DNA from: an uncultured Clostridia bacterium
GTDB taxonomy: Bacteria > Bacillota > Clostridia > TANB77 > CAG-508
Direction of reading: 5' to 3'
Assembly: GCA_944391965.1 (NCBI GenBank)
Contig: CALXVH010000010.1
Span: 1 to 50,491 of the forward strand
Length of the DNA: 50,491 bases
This document shows, one piece after another, positions 9,034 through 17,063 of the stretch (positions are counted from its first letter, which is position 1; the number at the start of each line of letters is the position of its first letter). Position numbers and translations under genes: made by a program. The notes under the pieces were generated by a model. That model ran no database searches. It worked only from the letters and a program-made list of their open reading frames with translations, and was not told the origin of the DNA.

Positions 9034-9066
9034 TAAAAAAAGCCAGACAATGGTCTGGCTAAAAAA
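9034..9066 (-). terminator. Intrinsic terminator of the 9087-9407 membrane protein gene
   Basis: Perfect stem AGCCAGAC (9041-9048) / GTCTGGCT (9053-9060) with a 4-nt loop, flanked by A-runs on the left and right, so it can stop transcription from both sides; on the minus strand it ends with TTTTTTT. Confidence 0.85.
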
Positions 9067-9086
9067 CTTCTTGTTTGTTGCGGTGG

Positions 9087-9407
9087 TTAACGAGTTACAA
9101 ATTTTTTAAAATGTGTTTGTATTCTTTGTTTTATTACTGGAATAATAGAAAAAAATAACATCCCAGTTCCTCCAAAGCATACACATGCCAGGTATTTTCC
9201 TATTGATGAATTAGATTCCTGCGCAAATAATATACTTGAGCTTGTTAAAAACAGGCAAACTAAAACTTGTACGAAAATTTTTTTGTAATTTTTTTTGTTA
9301 ATGTTATTTGTAATGTTTTGGCCAAATCTTGATAAGAAGCCCATTGTAATTAGTGGGATAAGTACAGCAAAAACATCTGCACCTTCCATAAATTTGAAAT
9401 AATTCAT
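9087..9407 (-). CDS. Small membrane protein, function unknown
   Basis: 106 aa with three likely membrane spans: roughly VFAVLIPLITMGFLS (residues 10-27), KIFVQVLVCLFLTSSSILF (about 44-63) and YLACVCFGGTGMLFFSIIPVI (about 72-93), then a basic tail. The layout recalls small holin-like or integral inner-membrane proteins, but I cannot assign a family. The start is ATG at 9405-9407, where GGAG lies 5 nt upstream; a longer frame starting at 9446 has no ribosome binding site. It is a single-gene unit with an extended -10 promoter (ATGCTATAAT) and a strong terminator, and its composition is less AT-rich than the neighbours. Confidence 0.6.
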   Translation of the reverse strand: MNYFKFMEGADVFAVLIPLITMGFLSRFGQNITNNINKKNYKKIFVQVLVCLFLTSSSILFAQESNSSIGKYLACVCFGGTGMLFFSIIPVIKQRIQTHFKKFVTR

Positions 9408-9482
9408 ATGTTCTCCATTTTCTAAGAAGTTTTTTATAAAGCACATAGTGTAGAGATTGTATGAAGCGCTTTTGCAAACTTA

Positions 9483-9510
9483 ATTATAGCATAATTTACA
9501 TAAAAATCAA
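9483..9510 (-). promoter_or_regulatory. Predicted extended -10 promoter for the 9087-9407 gene
   Basis: Minus strand: TTGATT (9505-9510), 16-bp spacer ending TGC, TATAAT (9483-9488). About 75 nt of leader precede the preferred start. Confidence 0.6.
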
Positions 9511-9534
9511 ATTAGCACTAATTGTATAATATAA

Positions 9535-9563
9535 TTGAAAACAGAAAAATAATGAGGTATAAT
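9535..9563 (+). promoter_or_regulatory. Predicted sigma-A promoter for the ATPase-cmk-plsC operon
   Basis: TTGAAA (9535-9540), 17-bp spacer, TATAAT (9558-9563), 52 nt before the ATG at 9616. Confidence 0.65.
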
Positions 9564-9615
9564 ATACAAGAATTAAGTATAAATATTAATAAGAAGAAAA
9601 ATAAGAGGAGTAACT

Positions 9616-10455
9616 ATGAATAATATTAAAGTGTATGCTTTTGTAGGACCATCTGGAACTGGTAAAAGCTATAGAGCACAAATGGTTGCGAATGAAAATA
9701 ATATTCATTATATAATAGATGATGGGCTTTTTATAAATGATAATGAAATAATCGCAGGTGAATCTGCTAAAAAAGCACCAACTAAAATAGAGACTGTAAA
9801 AAAAGCATTATTTTTAAAGCAAGAACAAAAAGATGAAATAAGGAAAGCGATAGAAAAATATAAGCCTAAGTCAATTCTAATATTAGGAACATCTGATGGG
9901 ATGGTAAATAAAATAGCTGCCAATATAGGTTTACCACCAATAGAAAAAATTATATACATAGATGAAATTGCAACTCCAGAAGAAATTCAAGAAGCTAGAA
10001 GAAGTAGGGTAACAGAGGGAAAACATGTTATACCTGTTCCAACATTTGAGATAAAAAAAGATTTTTCGGGATTTATATTAGATCCACTTCAAATATTTAA
10101 ATTTAAAGGTAGAAATGATAAACCATACATATCTGAAAAATCAATAATAAGACCAACTTTTAGTTATTTAGGAAATTTTACAATATCAGATACAGTATTT
10201 AGACAAATTATAGAATATATAGCAAAAAAAGATCCAAATATATACAATATAATAAGAACAAGAATAGATAATCAGCCAGAAGGTCCATATGTATATATAG
10301 AGCTAAGTGTTGAATATGGTGGAAATGTTAGAAATATTGTAGATAATTTTAAAAATAAAATAATAAAAGAAATTGAAAAATTAACAACGATGAGAGTACA
10401 AACAATTAAGATAATAATAAAGGAAATACATATTAATAAAGAAGAAATTAATTAG
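9616..10455 (+). CDS. P-loop ATPase with C-terminal Asp23/Gls24-like domain
   Basis: 279 aa. Residues 8-16 form a clear Walker A motif, GPSGTGKSY. The following domain contains ILILGTSDG and a basic helix (EEIQEARRSRVTEGKHVIPVP), consistent with a nucleotide-binding protein. From about 170 the tail PTFSYLGNFTISDTVFRQIIEYIAKK...YVYIELSVEYGGNVRNIVDNFKNKI resembles the alkaline-shock Asp23/Gls24 fold. Such two-domain proteins occur in Clostridia without a known function. AGAGGAG precedes ATG. It is first in an operon with cmk, whose upstream region overlaps its last codons. It may link nucleotide sensing to envelope or phospholipid genes downstream, but this is only inference. Confidence 0.7.
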   Translation: MNNIKVYAFVGPSGTGKSYRAQMVANENNIHYIIDDGLFINDNEIIAGESAKKAPTKIETVKKALFLKQEQKDEIRKAIEKYKPKSILILGTSDGMVNKIAANIGLPPIEKIIYIDEIATPEEIQEARRSRVTEGKHVIPVPTFEIKKDFSGFILDPLQIFKFKGRNDKPYISEKSIIRPTFSYLGNFTISDTVFRQIIEYIAKKDPNIYNIIRTRIDNQPEGPYVYIELSVEYGGNVRNIVDNFKNKIIKEIEKLTTMRVQTIKIIIKEIHINKEEIN

Positions 10456-10472
10456 TGGAAGGTAGAATAAAT

Positions 10473-11201
10473 ATGTCATATATAGTTGCAATAGATGGAC
10501 CAGCAGGTTCAGGAAAAGGCACAATAACCAAATTAGTTGCTAAAGATTTAGGGTTAGTAAGCATAGATACAGGAATGTTATACAGATGCCATGCTTTAGC
10601 TGTACTTAAAAATAATATTGATGTTTCTGATGAAGAAAAAGTAGAAGAAATATTAGAAAAAATAGATATTAATTTAAAGAATAAAAATAATAGGCAGTCA
10701 GTATTTTTAAATGGAGAAGATGTAACTGACCAAATTAGAACACCAGAAGTAACAGGCATAGTTTCTAAAACATCTAGTATTTTTGGAGTTAGAGAGAAAA
10801 TAACAAGGTTAGAAAGAAAAATTGGTTATGAATGGCTAAAAGAAGGCAAAAATATTATAATGGAAGGACGAGATATTACTACTGTAGTTTTTCCAGAGGC
10901 AAAAGTAAAAATATATTTGGATGCAACACCAATAGAGCGAGCTAAAAGAAGATGCAGACAAAATAAAAGAAATGGAATTAATCAATCATTTGAAGAAGTC
11001 TTACAATCAATAATGGAAAGAGACAAGAATGATATGAATAAAAAAGTAGGAGCATTAAAAAAAGCTCCAGATGCAATATATGTAGATTCAAGTAAATCAA
11101 GCGTAAATAAAATTAAGCATAAAATAATAAAAATAATAAAACAAAAAACTAAGGAGAATAGAAATGAACATTATAAAAAGAATATTAAGAGTAATAGTTA
11201 G
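10473..11201 (+). CDS. cmk: Cytidylate kinase
   Basis: 242 aa. Phosphorylates CMP/dCMP. The N-terminal P-loop IDGPAGSGKGT (about 7-17) is followed by SIDTGMLYRCHAL (the substrate-binding DTGAMYR-type element) and GRDITTVVFPEAKVKIYLDATPIERAKRR, all diagnostic. I chose ATG at 10473, which has GGAAGG about 10 nt upstream; a GTG at 10455 lies inside the previous stop region. Its last 38 nt overlap the start of plsC, so the two are translationally coupled. The order cmk-plsC-S1 protein is typical of Clostridia. Confidence 0.93.
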   Translation: MSYIVAIDGPAGSGKGTITKLVAKDLGLVSIDTGMLYRCHALAVLKNNIDVSDEEKVEEILEKIDINLKNKNNRQSVFLNGEDVTDQIRTPEVTGIVSKTSSIFGVREKITRLERKIGYEWLKEGKNIIMEGRDITTVVFPEAKVKIYLDATPIERAKRRCRQNKRNGINQSFEEVLQSIMERDKNDMNKKVGALKKAPDAIYVDSSKSSVNKIKHKIIKIIKQKTKENRNEHYKKNIKSNS

Positions 11202-11769
11202 AACAGCAATATATTTATATTGCAAAGTTGTATATAGGTTAAAAGTTATAGGAAAAGAAAATATTCCAAAGGAAGGTCCAGTAATATATTGTGGAAACCA
11301 TAGAAGTTATTTGGATCCGCCTTTAATTGTAGTAACAGCAGGAAGACATGTTAGGTTTATGGCAAAAGAGGAATTAACTAAAAATAAATTTTTAAAATTT
11401 TTAGGTTATGTATTTGATGCTATATATGTTAAAAGAGATAATAAAGAAATAGCAGCTTTAAAAACAACATTAAAAGCTCTAAAAAATAAAGAAAGTATAG
11501 CTATGTTCCCAGAAGGAACAAGAAATGGACTAGAAAAAGGAGAAAGTGTAAAAGAAGGAGTAGCATTTTTTGTATTACAAACAGGTGCAAAGGTGCAACC
11601 AGTTGGAATAGTAGGAGGAGAAAAGCCTTTTAAAAAGGTATATGTTAATTATGGAAAGCCATTAGATTATAGTGATAGAGTTACTAAAAAGCCTTCAAAA
11701 GAGGAGCTAGAGCAAGTAAGTAAAGAGATAATGGATAACATAATTATGTTGACAAATATCAAACAATAA
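11164..11769 (+). CDS. plsC: 1-acyl-sn-glycerol-3-phosphate acyltransferase
   Basis: 201 aa. Transfers an acyl group to lysophosphatidate to give phosphatidate in membrane phospholipid synthesis. Acyltransferase motif I NHRSYLD (residues 45-51, His46 and Asp51) and motif III FPEGTR (115-120) are present, together with VQPVGIVG near the end. An N-terminal hydrophobic/basic helix (residues 5-27) probably anchors it to the membrane. AAGGAG lies within the end of cmk, which it overlaps by 38 nt. Confidence 0.92.
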   Translation: MNIIKRILRVIVRTAIYLYCKVVYRLKVIGKENIPKEGPVIYCGNHRSYLDPPLIVVTAGRHVRFMAKEELTKNKFLKFLGYVFDAIYVKRDNKEIAALKTTLKALKNKESIAMFPEGTRNGLEKGESVKEGVAFFVLQTGAKVQPVGIVGGEKPFKKVYVNYGKPLDYSDRVTKKPSKEELEQVSKEIMDNIIMLTNIKQ

Positions 11770-11798
11770 TATATAATATTGTCAGTTTACTGCGAATA

Positions 11799-11824
11799 GG
11801 CGTTTTTCAGTTATGAAAAACGCC
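11799..11824 (+). other. Perfect hairpin between plsC and the S1-protein gene
   Basis: GGCGTTTTTCA (11799-11809), loop GTTA, TGAAAAACGCC (11814-11824). No T-run follows on the plus strand, so it is a poor terminator and may instead be a leader or mRNA-stability element. A 13-bp dyad GTTACAATGTAAC (11856-11868) follows shortly before the S1 gene. Confidence 0.6.
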
Positions 11825-11890
11825 ATTTATAAAGATAAACCAAACGAAAGAGAATGTTACAATGTAACAAAGATTTAGGAAGGTGAAATT

Positions 11891-12976
11891 ATGTCAGAAC
11901 AATTAAATTTTGAACAAATGATAGAAGAATCAATGAAAAATATAGCAGTTAAAGAAATAATAGAAGGTACAATTATAAATATAAATAGAAAAGGTGAAGT
12001 TGTTATAGATATTGGGTATAAAGCAGACGGAATAATTCCTAGAGATGAATATTCATATAATGAAGCTGCAGACCCTAGTAAAGAATTAAAAGTTGGAGAT
12101 AAAATAACAGCAGAAGTAATTAAAATGAATGATGGTGAAGGTAATGTGTTGCTTTCTACCAAAAGATATAAAATGAAAGAAGCTCAAAAAGAGTTAGAAG
12201 AAAAATTTAAAAATAATGAAGTTTTAGAGGAAAAGATTACAGAAATCACAGACAAAGGATTTATAATTTCAAAAGAAGGATACAATATATTTATTCCAAT
12301 TTCTTTATCAGGAATAACAAGAAGTGAAAATATAAAAGATTATAAAGATAAAGTAGTTAGATTTAGATTAATAGAATGTAAATTTAGACCTAGAAGAATA
12401 ATAGGCTCAATAAAAGCGATTTTAGATGAAGAGAAAAATAAAAAAATAGACGAATTTTGGAACGAAGCAGAAGTAGGTAAAAAATATAAAGGTAAAGTTA
12501 CAAGTATAAGTACATATGGTGCTTTTGTAGATTTAGGAGCAGTACAAGGTTTATTACATATTTCAGAAATTACATGGAATAGAAATACACCACCTAACGA
12601 GATTTTAAAAGTAGGACAAGTAATCGATGTAATAGCAATAGATGTAGATAAAGAAAATAAAAGAATTAAATTATCTTATGCAGAAAAGGGGCCAGATCCT
12701 TGGAAATCTGTAGAAGGTAAATATAATATAAATGATATTTTAACAGTAAAAGTAGTTAAAATGATGCCTTTTGGAGCTTTTGTAGAACTAGAGCCAGGAA
12801 TTGAAGGGTTAGTACATCTTTCTCAAATATGTGAAAGAAAAATAACAAAACCAGAAGAAGAATTAAGAATAGGACAAAAAGTAAATGCAAAAATAATTGA
12901 TATGGATTTAGCAAATAAAAGAATCGAATTATCAATAAGAGAATTAGAAAATACATCAAACGAATATAAAGAATAA
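11891..12976 (+). CDS. S1-domain RNA-binding protein (ribosomal protein S1-like)
   Basis: 361 aa, essentially a string of S1/OB-fold domains: approximately 18-88 (EGTIININRKGEVVIDIGYKADG), a divergent one at about 105-165, 192-262 (GKVTSISTYGAFVDLGAVQG) and 277-347 (VVKMMPFGAFVELEPGIEG). The last two carry the classic YGAFVDLG/FGAFVEL signature. It is shorter than the six-domain proteobacterial S1, as usual in Firmicutes, where such proteins bind mRNA and may associate with the ribosome. In many Clostridia the S1 repeats are fused to IspH after cmk-plsC; here no IspH part is present. AGGAAGGTG lies 6 nt from ATG. typA follows after 13 nt. Confidence 0.85.
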   Translation: MSEQLNFEQMIEESMKNIAVKEIIEGTIININRKGEVVIDIGYKADGIIPRDEYSYNEAADPSKELKVGDKITAEVIKMNDGEGNVLLSTKRYKMKEAQKELEEKFKNNEVLEEKITEITDKGFIISKEGYNIFIPISLSGITRSENIKDYKDKVVRFRLIECKFRPRRIIGSIKAILDEEKNKKIDEFWNEAEVGKKYKGKVTSISTYGAFVDLGAVQGLLHISEITWNRNTPPNEILKVGQVIDVIAIDVDKENKRIKLSYAEKGPDPWKSVEGKYNINDILTVKVVKMMPFGAFVELEPGIEGLVHLSQICERKITKPEEELRIGQKVNAKIIDMDLANKRIELSIRELENTSNEYKE

Positions 12977-12989
12977 AGGAGTAATAAAA

Positions 12990-14816
12990 ATGATAAACGA
13001 AAATATTAGAAACATAGCAATCATAGCACACGTAGACCATGGTAAAACAACATTAGTAGATGCATTATTAAAACAAAGCCATGTATTTAGAGACAACGAA
13101 AAAGTTGACGAGAGAATTATGGATTCTAATGCATTAGAAAAAGAAAGAGGAATAACAATTCTTTCTAAGAATACAGCAGTTATGTATAACGGTGTAAAAA
13201 TAAATATAGTAGATACACCAGGACATGCTGACTTCGGTGGAGAAGTAGAAAGAGTTTTAAAAACTGTTGATGGAGTTTTATTATTAGTTGATGCGTTCGA
13301 AGGACCAATGCCTCAAACAAGAGAGGTTTTAAAGAAAGCGTTATCTTTAAATTTAAAACCAATAGTTGTAATAAATAAAATAGATAGACCAGGAGCAAAC
13401 CCATCAAAAGTATTAGACCAAGTACTAGAATTATTTATAGAATTAGATGCAACAGATGAACAATTAGAATTTCCAGTAATTTATGCTTCAGCTAAAAATG
13501 GAATTGCTAAAATGAACATGGAAGACAGCAGTGATAATATAAATTGTATATTTGAAACAATTATAAAAGAAATAAATCCCCCTGCTTGTGATGAAGAAGG
13601 AACTGTTCAAATGCTAGTATCTAATATTGACTATGATGAATTCATAGGAAGAATGGCTATAGGTAGACTAGAAAGAGGAATATTAAAAGTTAATGATCCA
13701 GTAGTTATTTGTAAAAAAGATGGAAAAATGGAAAATGCAAGAATTGGAAAAATTTACACACATATGGGACTTAAAAAAGTAGAAGTTCAAGAAATAGGTG
13801 CTGGTGATATTATCGAATTATCTGGTATACCAGACATTAATATTGGTGAAACAATATGTGATATAGAACATCCAGAAAAGATAGAATTTGTAGATATAGA
13901 TGAACCTACAGTTACTATGACATTTAGTGTAAATGATGGACCTTTAGCTGGTAAAGAAGGTAAATTTATTACTTCAAGACATTTAAGAGATAGATTGTTT
14001 AAAGAACTTGAAAGAAATGTAAGTTTGCGTGTAAGCGAAACAGATTCAGCAGATTCATTTGAAGTAGCTGGTCGTGGAGAATTACATTTATCTGTATTAA
14101 TAGAAACTATGAGAAGAGAAGGATATGAATTCTTAGTATCTAGACCAAAAGTTATTATAAAAGAAATAAATGGTGTAAAATGTGAACCAATCGAAAGACT
14201 AGTAGTAAATGTACCTGATGATTGCATTGGTAGTGTTATAGAAAAATTAGGAAAAAGAAAAGCAGAAATGATAAATATGGAACCAGCAGAAGCAGGTCAT
14301 ACTAAAGTAGAATTTAAAATACCTTCAAGAGGTTTAATCGGTTATAGAACTGAATTTATGACAGATACAAAAGGTAATGGTGTTATGAACCATGTATTCG
14401 AAGACTATGAACCATACAAAGGAACAGTTGTTGCAAGAACAAGAGGAACAATTGTAGCTTTCGAAGCAGGAACATCTATAACATATGGACTATATAATGC
14501 ACAAGATAAAGGTGATTTATTCATAGGACCAGGTGTAGAAGTATACGAGGGTATGATTGTTGGTATAAACTCAAGACCAGAAGATTTATCTATAAATGTA
14601 TGTAAAGAAAAACATTTAACAAATACAAGAGCTTCAGGTTCAGATGATGCTTTAAGATTAGTACCACCAATTCAAATGTCATTAGAAAAATCTATAGAAT
14701 TTATACAAGATGATGAATTAGTTGAAGTAACACCAAAGAGCATCAGATTAAGAAAGAAAATATTAGACACAAAAACTAGAGAAAGAGAAGCAAGAAGAAA
14801 AGTTAAAGAAGACTAA
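12990..14816 (+). CDS. typA: Ribosome-associated GTPase TypA/BipA
   Basis: 608 aa, family-typical length. Translational GTPase involved in ribosome assembly and stress adaptation. G1 is AHVDHGKTT (residues 13-21), switch I is ERGITILSKNTA, G3 is DTPGHADFGGEVER and G4 is NKIDRPGA. EF-G-like domains follow, and the C-terminal domain has the TypA-specific GTSITYGLYNAQDKG and ASGSDDALRLVPP blocks. AAAGGAG precedes ATG; spacing to the S1-protein gene suggests co-transcription. Confidence 0.96.
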   Translation: MINENIRNIAIIAHVDHGKTTLVDALLKQSHVFRDNEKVDERIMDSNALEKERGITILSKNTAVMYNGVKINIVDTPGHADFGGEVERVLKTVDGVLLLVDAFEGPMPQTREVLKKALSLNLKPIVVINKIDRPGANPSKVLDQVLELFIELDATDEQLEFPVIYASAKNGIAKMNMEDSSDNINCIFETIIKEINPPACDEEGTVQMLVSNIDYDEFIGRMAIGRLERGILKVNDPVVICKKDGKMENARIGKIYTHMGLKKVEVQEIGAGDIIELSGIPDINIGETICDIEHPEKIEFVDIDEPTVTMTFSVNDGPLAGKEGKFITSRHLRDRLFKELERNVSLRVSETDSADSFEVAGRGELHLSVLIETMRREGYEFLVSRPKVIIKEINGVKCEPIERLVVNVPDDCIGSVIEKLGKRKAEMINMEPAEAGHTKVEFKIPSRGLIGYRTEFMTDTKGNGVMNHVFEDYEPYKGTVVARTRGTIVAFEAGTSITYGLYNAQDKGDLFIGPGVEVYEGMIVGINSRPEDLSINVCKEKHLTNTRASGSDDALRLVPPIQMSLEKSIEFIQDDELVEVTPKSIRLRKKILDTKTREREARRKVKED

Positions 14817-14826
14817 AAATAAGATA

Positions 14827-14861
14827 AAAAGGGATTTGGGGACGTTCTTAAAATCCCTTTT
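14827..14861 (+). repeat. REP-like repeat, complete hairpin, after typA
   Basis: GGGATTTGGGGACGTTC followed by TTAAAATCCC (14831-14857). Arms AAAAGGGATTT and AAATCCCTTTT form an 11-bp perfect stem with the GGGGACGTTC core in the loop. The trailing T-rich tract means it could also serve as the typA terminator. Confidence 0.85.
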
Positions 14862-14888
14862 CTTGGTTGTATCAAAGGGAGAAGTTAT

Positions 14889-15473
14889 ATGAACGAAGTA
14901 GAGTTAAAAAAAATAAAAGAAAAGGCTTTAGAAGACCATATTCCAATAATTATGGATGATACTTTAGAAGTAATTGATGAAATTTTAAAAGAAGCTAAAC
15001 CAAAAGCAATATTAGAGATAGGAACTGCTGTTGGATATTCTGCTATGTGTTTTTCAAGATATTTAGCTGAAGATGGAAAAATAGATACGATAGAAAGAGA
15101 ACATGACAGAGTAGAAGAGGCAAAGATAAATATACAAAAAGTAGGAGTAGCAGACAAGATAAATATTATAGAAGGAGATGCTGTAGAAATATTGCCTACA
15201 TTAGACAAAAAATATGATGTAGTATTTATAGATGCTGCAAAGGGAAAATATCCATTTTTCTTAGAACAAGCTAAAAGGATGCTAAATAAAAATGGAATAA
15301 TTTTTGCTGACAATATTTTATATAAAGGTTATGTTATGAGTGATTATAATAAGCATAAGCAAAGAACTGCTGTAAGAAATTTACGTGAATACATAAAAGA
15401 AGTGACAGAGGATGAAACTTGCACAACAGAAATACTAGAAGTAGGAGATGGTCTTGCAATAAGTAGATTTTAA
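14889..15473 (+). CDS. Class I SAM-dependent O-methyltransferase (YrrM/TrmR-like)
   Basis: 194 aa. The SAM-binding motif AILEIGTAVGYSAMCFSRYL (about residues 39-58), the acidic post-motif IDTIEREHDR and VVFIDAAKGKYPFFLEQA are characteristic of the COMT-like methyltransferase family. Bacillus TrmR (YrrM), which methylates 5-hydroxyuridine in tRNA anticodons, belongs to this group and is similar in size (217 aa); a small-molecule O-methyltransferase is the alternative. GGGAGAAG precedes ATG. A repeat hairpin lies between it and typA, and a strong bidirectional terminator follows. Confidence 0.8.
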   Translation: MNEVELKKIKEKALEDHIPIIMDDTLEVIDEILKEAKPKAILEIGTAVGYSAMCFSRYLAEDGKIDTIEREHDRVEEAKINIQKVGVADKINIIEGDAVEILPTLDKKYDVVFIDAAKGKYPFFLEQAKRMLNKNGIIFADNILYKGYVMSDYNKHKQRTAVRNLREYIKEVTEDETCTTEILEVGDGLAISRF

Positions 15474-15487
15474 GAATATAGTGTTAG

Positions 15488-15526
15488 CAAAAAAAGACGT
15501 GATTAAAATTTAAATCACGTCTTTTT
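15488..15526. terminator. Bidirectional terminator between convergent genes
   Basis: AAAAAGACGTGATT (15491-15504) pairs with AATCACGTCTTTTT (15513-15526 region), with an A-run on the left and T-run on the right. It serves the methyltransferase gene on the plus strand and the RelA/SpoT-domain gene on the minus strand. Confidence 0.85.
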
Positions 15527-15528
15527 CA

Positions 15529-16347
15529 TTATCTTAATTGTATTGCTCTCATTTGCATAAATTCATCAAAATTAATACCAAAGTAATATTTAAAATTAGA
15601 TTCGAAACTGTCAAGAACAACAATATCTTTTCTGGATTTTTTGTCAAATTCAAAATGCATATATTGAGGCAAAAAGAATTTAGCAGAATTTATACTTTCT
15701 ATTTTTTCTAAAAATAAGTCCCTATTATTTTTATATACAGAGGAATGACCTGCTGTACCAGTTTTTTCAGTTTCCCTCATTCTAAATGTTTTTATCTGTG
15801 TTTCACGATAAAATTTAATATCTTCATTTGGAACATATACAACACGAGTTGTATGTAATGAGGAATAACCATTTTCTTTAGGCTCTACTATATAATCCTT
15901 CCTTTTTCTAGAAAGTTCAGTTATATTTGGGTCATGTGTAACTAAAAAATTTTCCATTTCGTATGCTGTTTGAATTAATAAATCTTCATCTGTTTTGCCA
16001 TCTACAGCTAGGATAATTATTTTGTCTCCAAATATATCTAAAGCTTCACCTTTTTTATCTAGTTTTTCCATATAGTTATGCTTAGATTTTACCCTAGACA
16101 TTATATAAAAATCTACGTTTTTAAAAGCAGCTTGTAAACTTGCGTTTTCTGCTTCTAAGTTTTGTATATAATATTGAAGATAATCATTTACATATGTATC
16201 ATATAACCTTACTAGATTATTTCTATTTTCTAAAGCTGTCCTGTGTTCTGGACTTAAAATAAATTGAGCAAGTCCAACTCTTTGCGCGGGAACAGCAAGA
16301 ATCTCACTACTTTTATCAGATTCTAATGAGTTTGTCTTTTGAGACAA
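15529..16347 (-). CDS. RelA/SpoT-domain nucleotidyltransferase-like protein
   Basis: 272 aa. Elements of the (p)ppGpp synthetase fold are visible: RVKSKHNYMEKL, DIFGDKIIIL (usually D-x-x-G-x-R; the Arg is Lys here), YIVEPKENGYSSLHTT and the EtQIKTFRM helix, followed by a His (AGHSSVYK). Other alarmone-synthetase parts (HD hydrolase, TGS, ACT) are absent, so it is a stand-alone synthetase-type domain with N- and C-terminal extensions. Because one usual arginine is replaced, activity is uncertain. The start is TTG at 16345-16347, because GAGGTGAT lies just upstream; a GTG three codons earlier overlaps that site. GCGCGC-rich bases precede it at about 16376-16383. Confidence 0.75.
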   Translation of the reverse strand: MSQKTNSLESDKSSEILAVPAQRVGLAQFILSPEHRTALENRNNLVRLYDTYVNDYLQYYIQNLEAENASLQAAFKNVDFYIMSRVKSKHNYMEKLDKKGEALDIFGDKIIILAVDGKTDEDLLIQTAYEMENFLVTHDPNITELSRKRKDYIVEPKENGYSSLHTTRVVYVPNEDIKFYRETQIKTFRMRETEKTGTAGHSSVYKNNRDLFLEKIESINSAKFFLPQYMHFEFDKKSRKDIVVLDSFESNFKYYFGINFDEFMQMRAIQLR

Positions 16348-16419
16348 TGATATCACCTCTATAATAAAGTATATTTGCGCGCGAAGAATATTATACCAAA
16401 TTTTACTAAAAAGAGCAAT

Positions 16420-16452
16420 AAAAAAGGGTATAAATCGTTCGACCTATACCTT
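16420..16452 (-). terminator. Intrinsic terminator of the 16465-17025 gene
   Basis: TATACC and GGTATA arms (16445-16450 and 16427-16432) with a 12-nt loop; on the minus strand a CCCTTTTTTATTG tract follows. Confidence 0.7.
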
Positions 16453-16464
16453 CAAAATTCGACA

Positions 16465-17025
16465 TTATAATTTACCTAAATATTTTAAACTAGAAAAAAT
16501 AGTATCTACAATTAAAATTATTGGCATTAAGTATATTAGGACTTTTAAAATATAGGTAGGAATAGCTGTTAATGATTTTTCTATTTTTTTAGAGAAAAAT
16601 GGATGAATATGATTAATAAATAATAATCCGATAAATCCCCATACTATTGTGTAAAAGATACTAATTCTACCATTTAAATTAAAAAAGTCATATGTATAAT
16701 CCCACCATTTAGCAGCAAAAATTGCATCTAGTGCAAAACCTACTACATATTCAAATGCGGAGAAAATAAAAGCCGAAGCAAAAAACAATTTAATAGAATT
16801 CTTCTTATATTTACTAATAAACAAAATCATTAAAATTGCTCCAAACCCATAAATAGGACAAATAGGACCAAATAGAAAACCTCGATTTGTAAAATGTCCA
16901 AGTACTAGTAATGAATATAATGTTTCCATTAGCCATCCAATGAAGGAATATAGGAAAAAGTATAATATTATATATTGTATATCTGTTAATTTCTTTTTTA
17001 CAATTAAAGCCTTTGACGCTTCCAT
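16465..17025 (-). CDS. PF06541-type (putative ABC-transporter type IV) membrane protein
   Basis: 186 aa, five to six likely membrane spans. Family signature blocks are clear: FLYSFIGWLMETLYSL (about residues 25-40), NRGFLFGPICPIYGFGA (about 47-63), AKWWDYTYDFFNLNGRISIFY and the following WGFIGLL. Members of this family (also called DUF1113) have no proven biochemical role. A second, longer member lies at 23996. Its GGGGG ribosome binding site is the 3' arm of the terminator hairpin behind the dehydrogenase gene, so transcription or translation of this gene may depend on read-through. Confidence 0.8.
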   Translation of the reverse strand: MEASKALIVKKKLTDIQYIILYFFLYSFIGWLMETLYSLLVLGHFTNRGFLFGPICPIYGFGAILMILFISKYKKNSIKLFFASAFIFSAFEYVVGFALDAIFAAKWWDYTYDFFNLNGRISIFYTIVWGFIGLLFINHIHPFFSKKIEKSLTAIPTYILKVLIYLMPIILIVDTIFSSLKYLGKL

Positions 17026-17056
17026 AAAAAAACCCCCTATAACAAATGTAGGAGGT
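17026..17056 (-). terminator. Terminator hairpin of the dehydrogenase gene overlapping the next RBS
   Basis: Minus strand: ACCTCCTA pairs with TAGGGGGT (17056-17049 and 17039-17032, one mismatch), then seven Ts, then the ATG of the next gene at 17025. Confidence 0.75.
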
Positions 17057-17063
17057 AATATAT

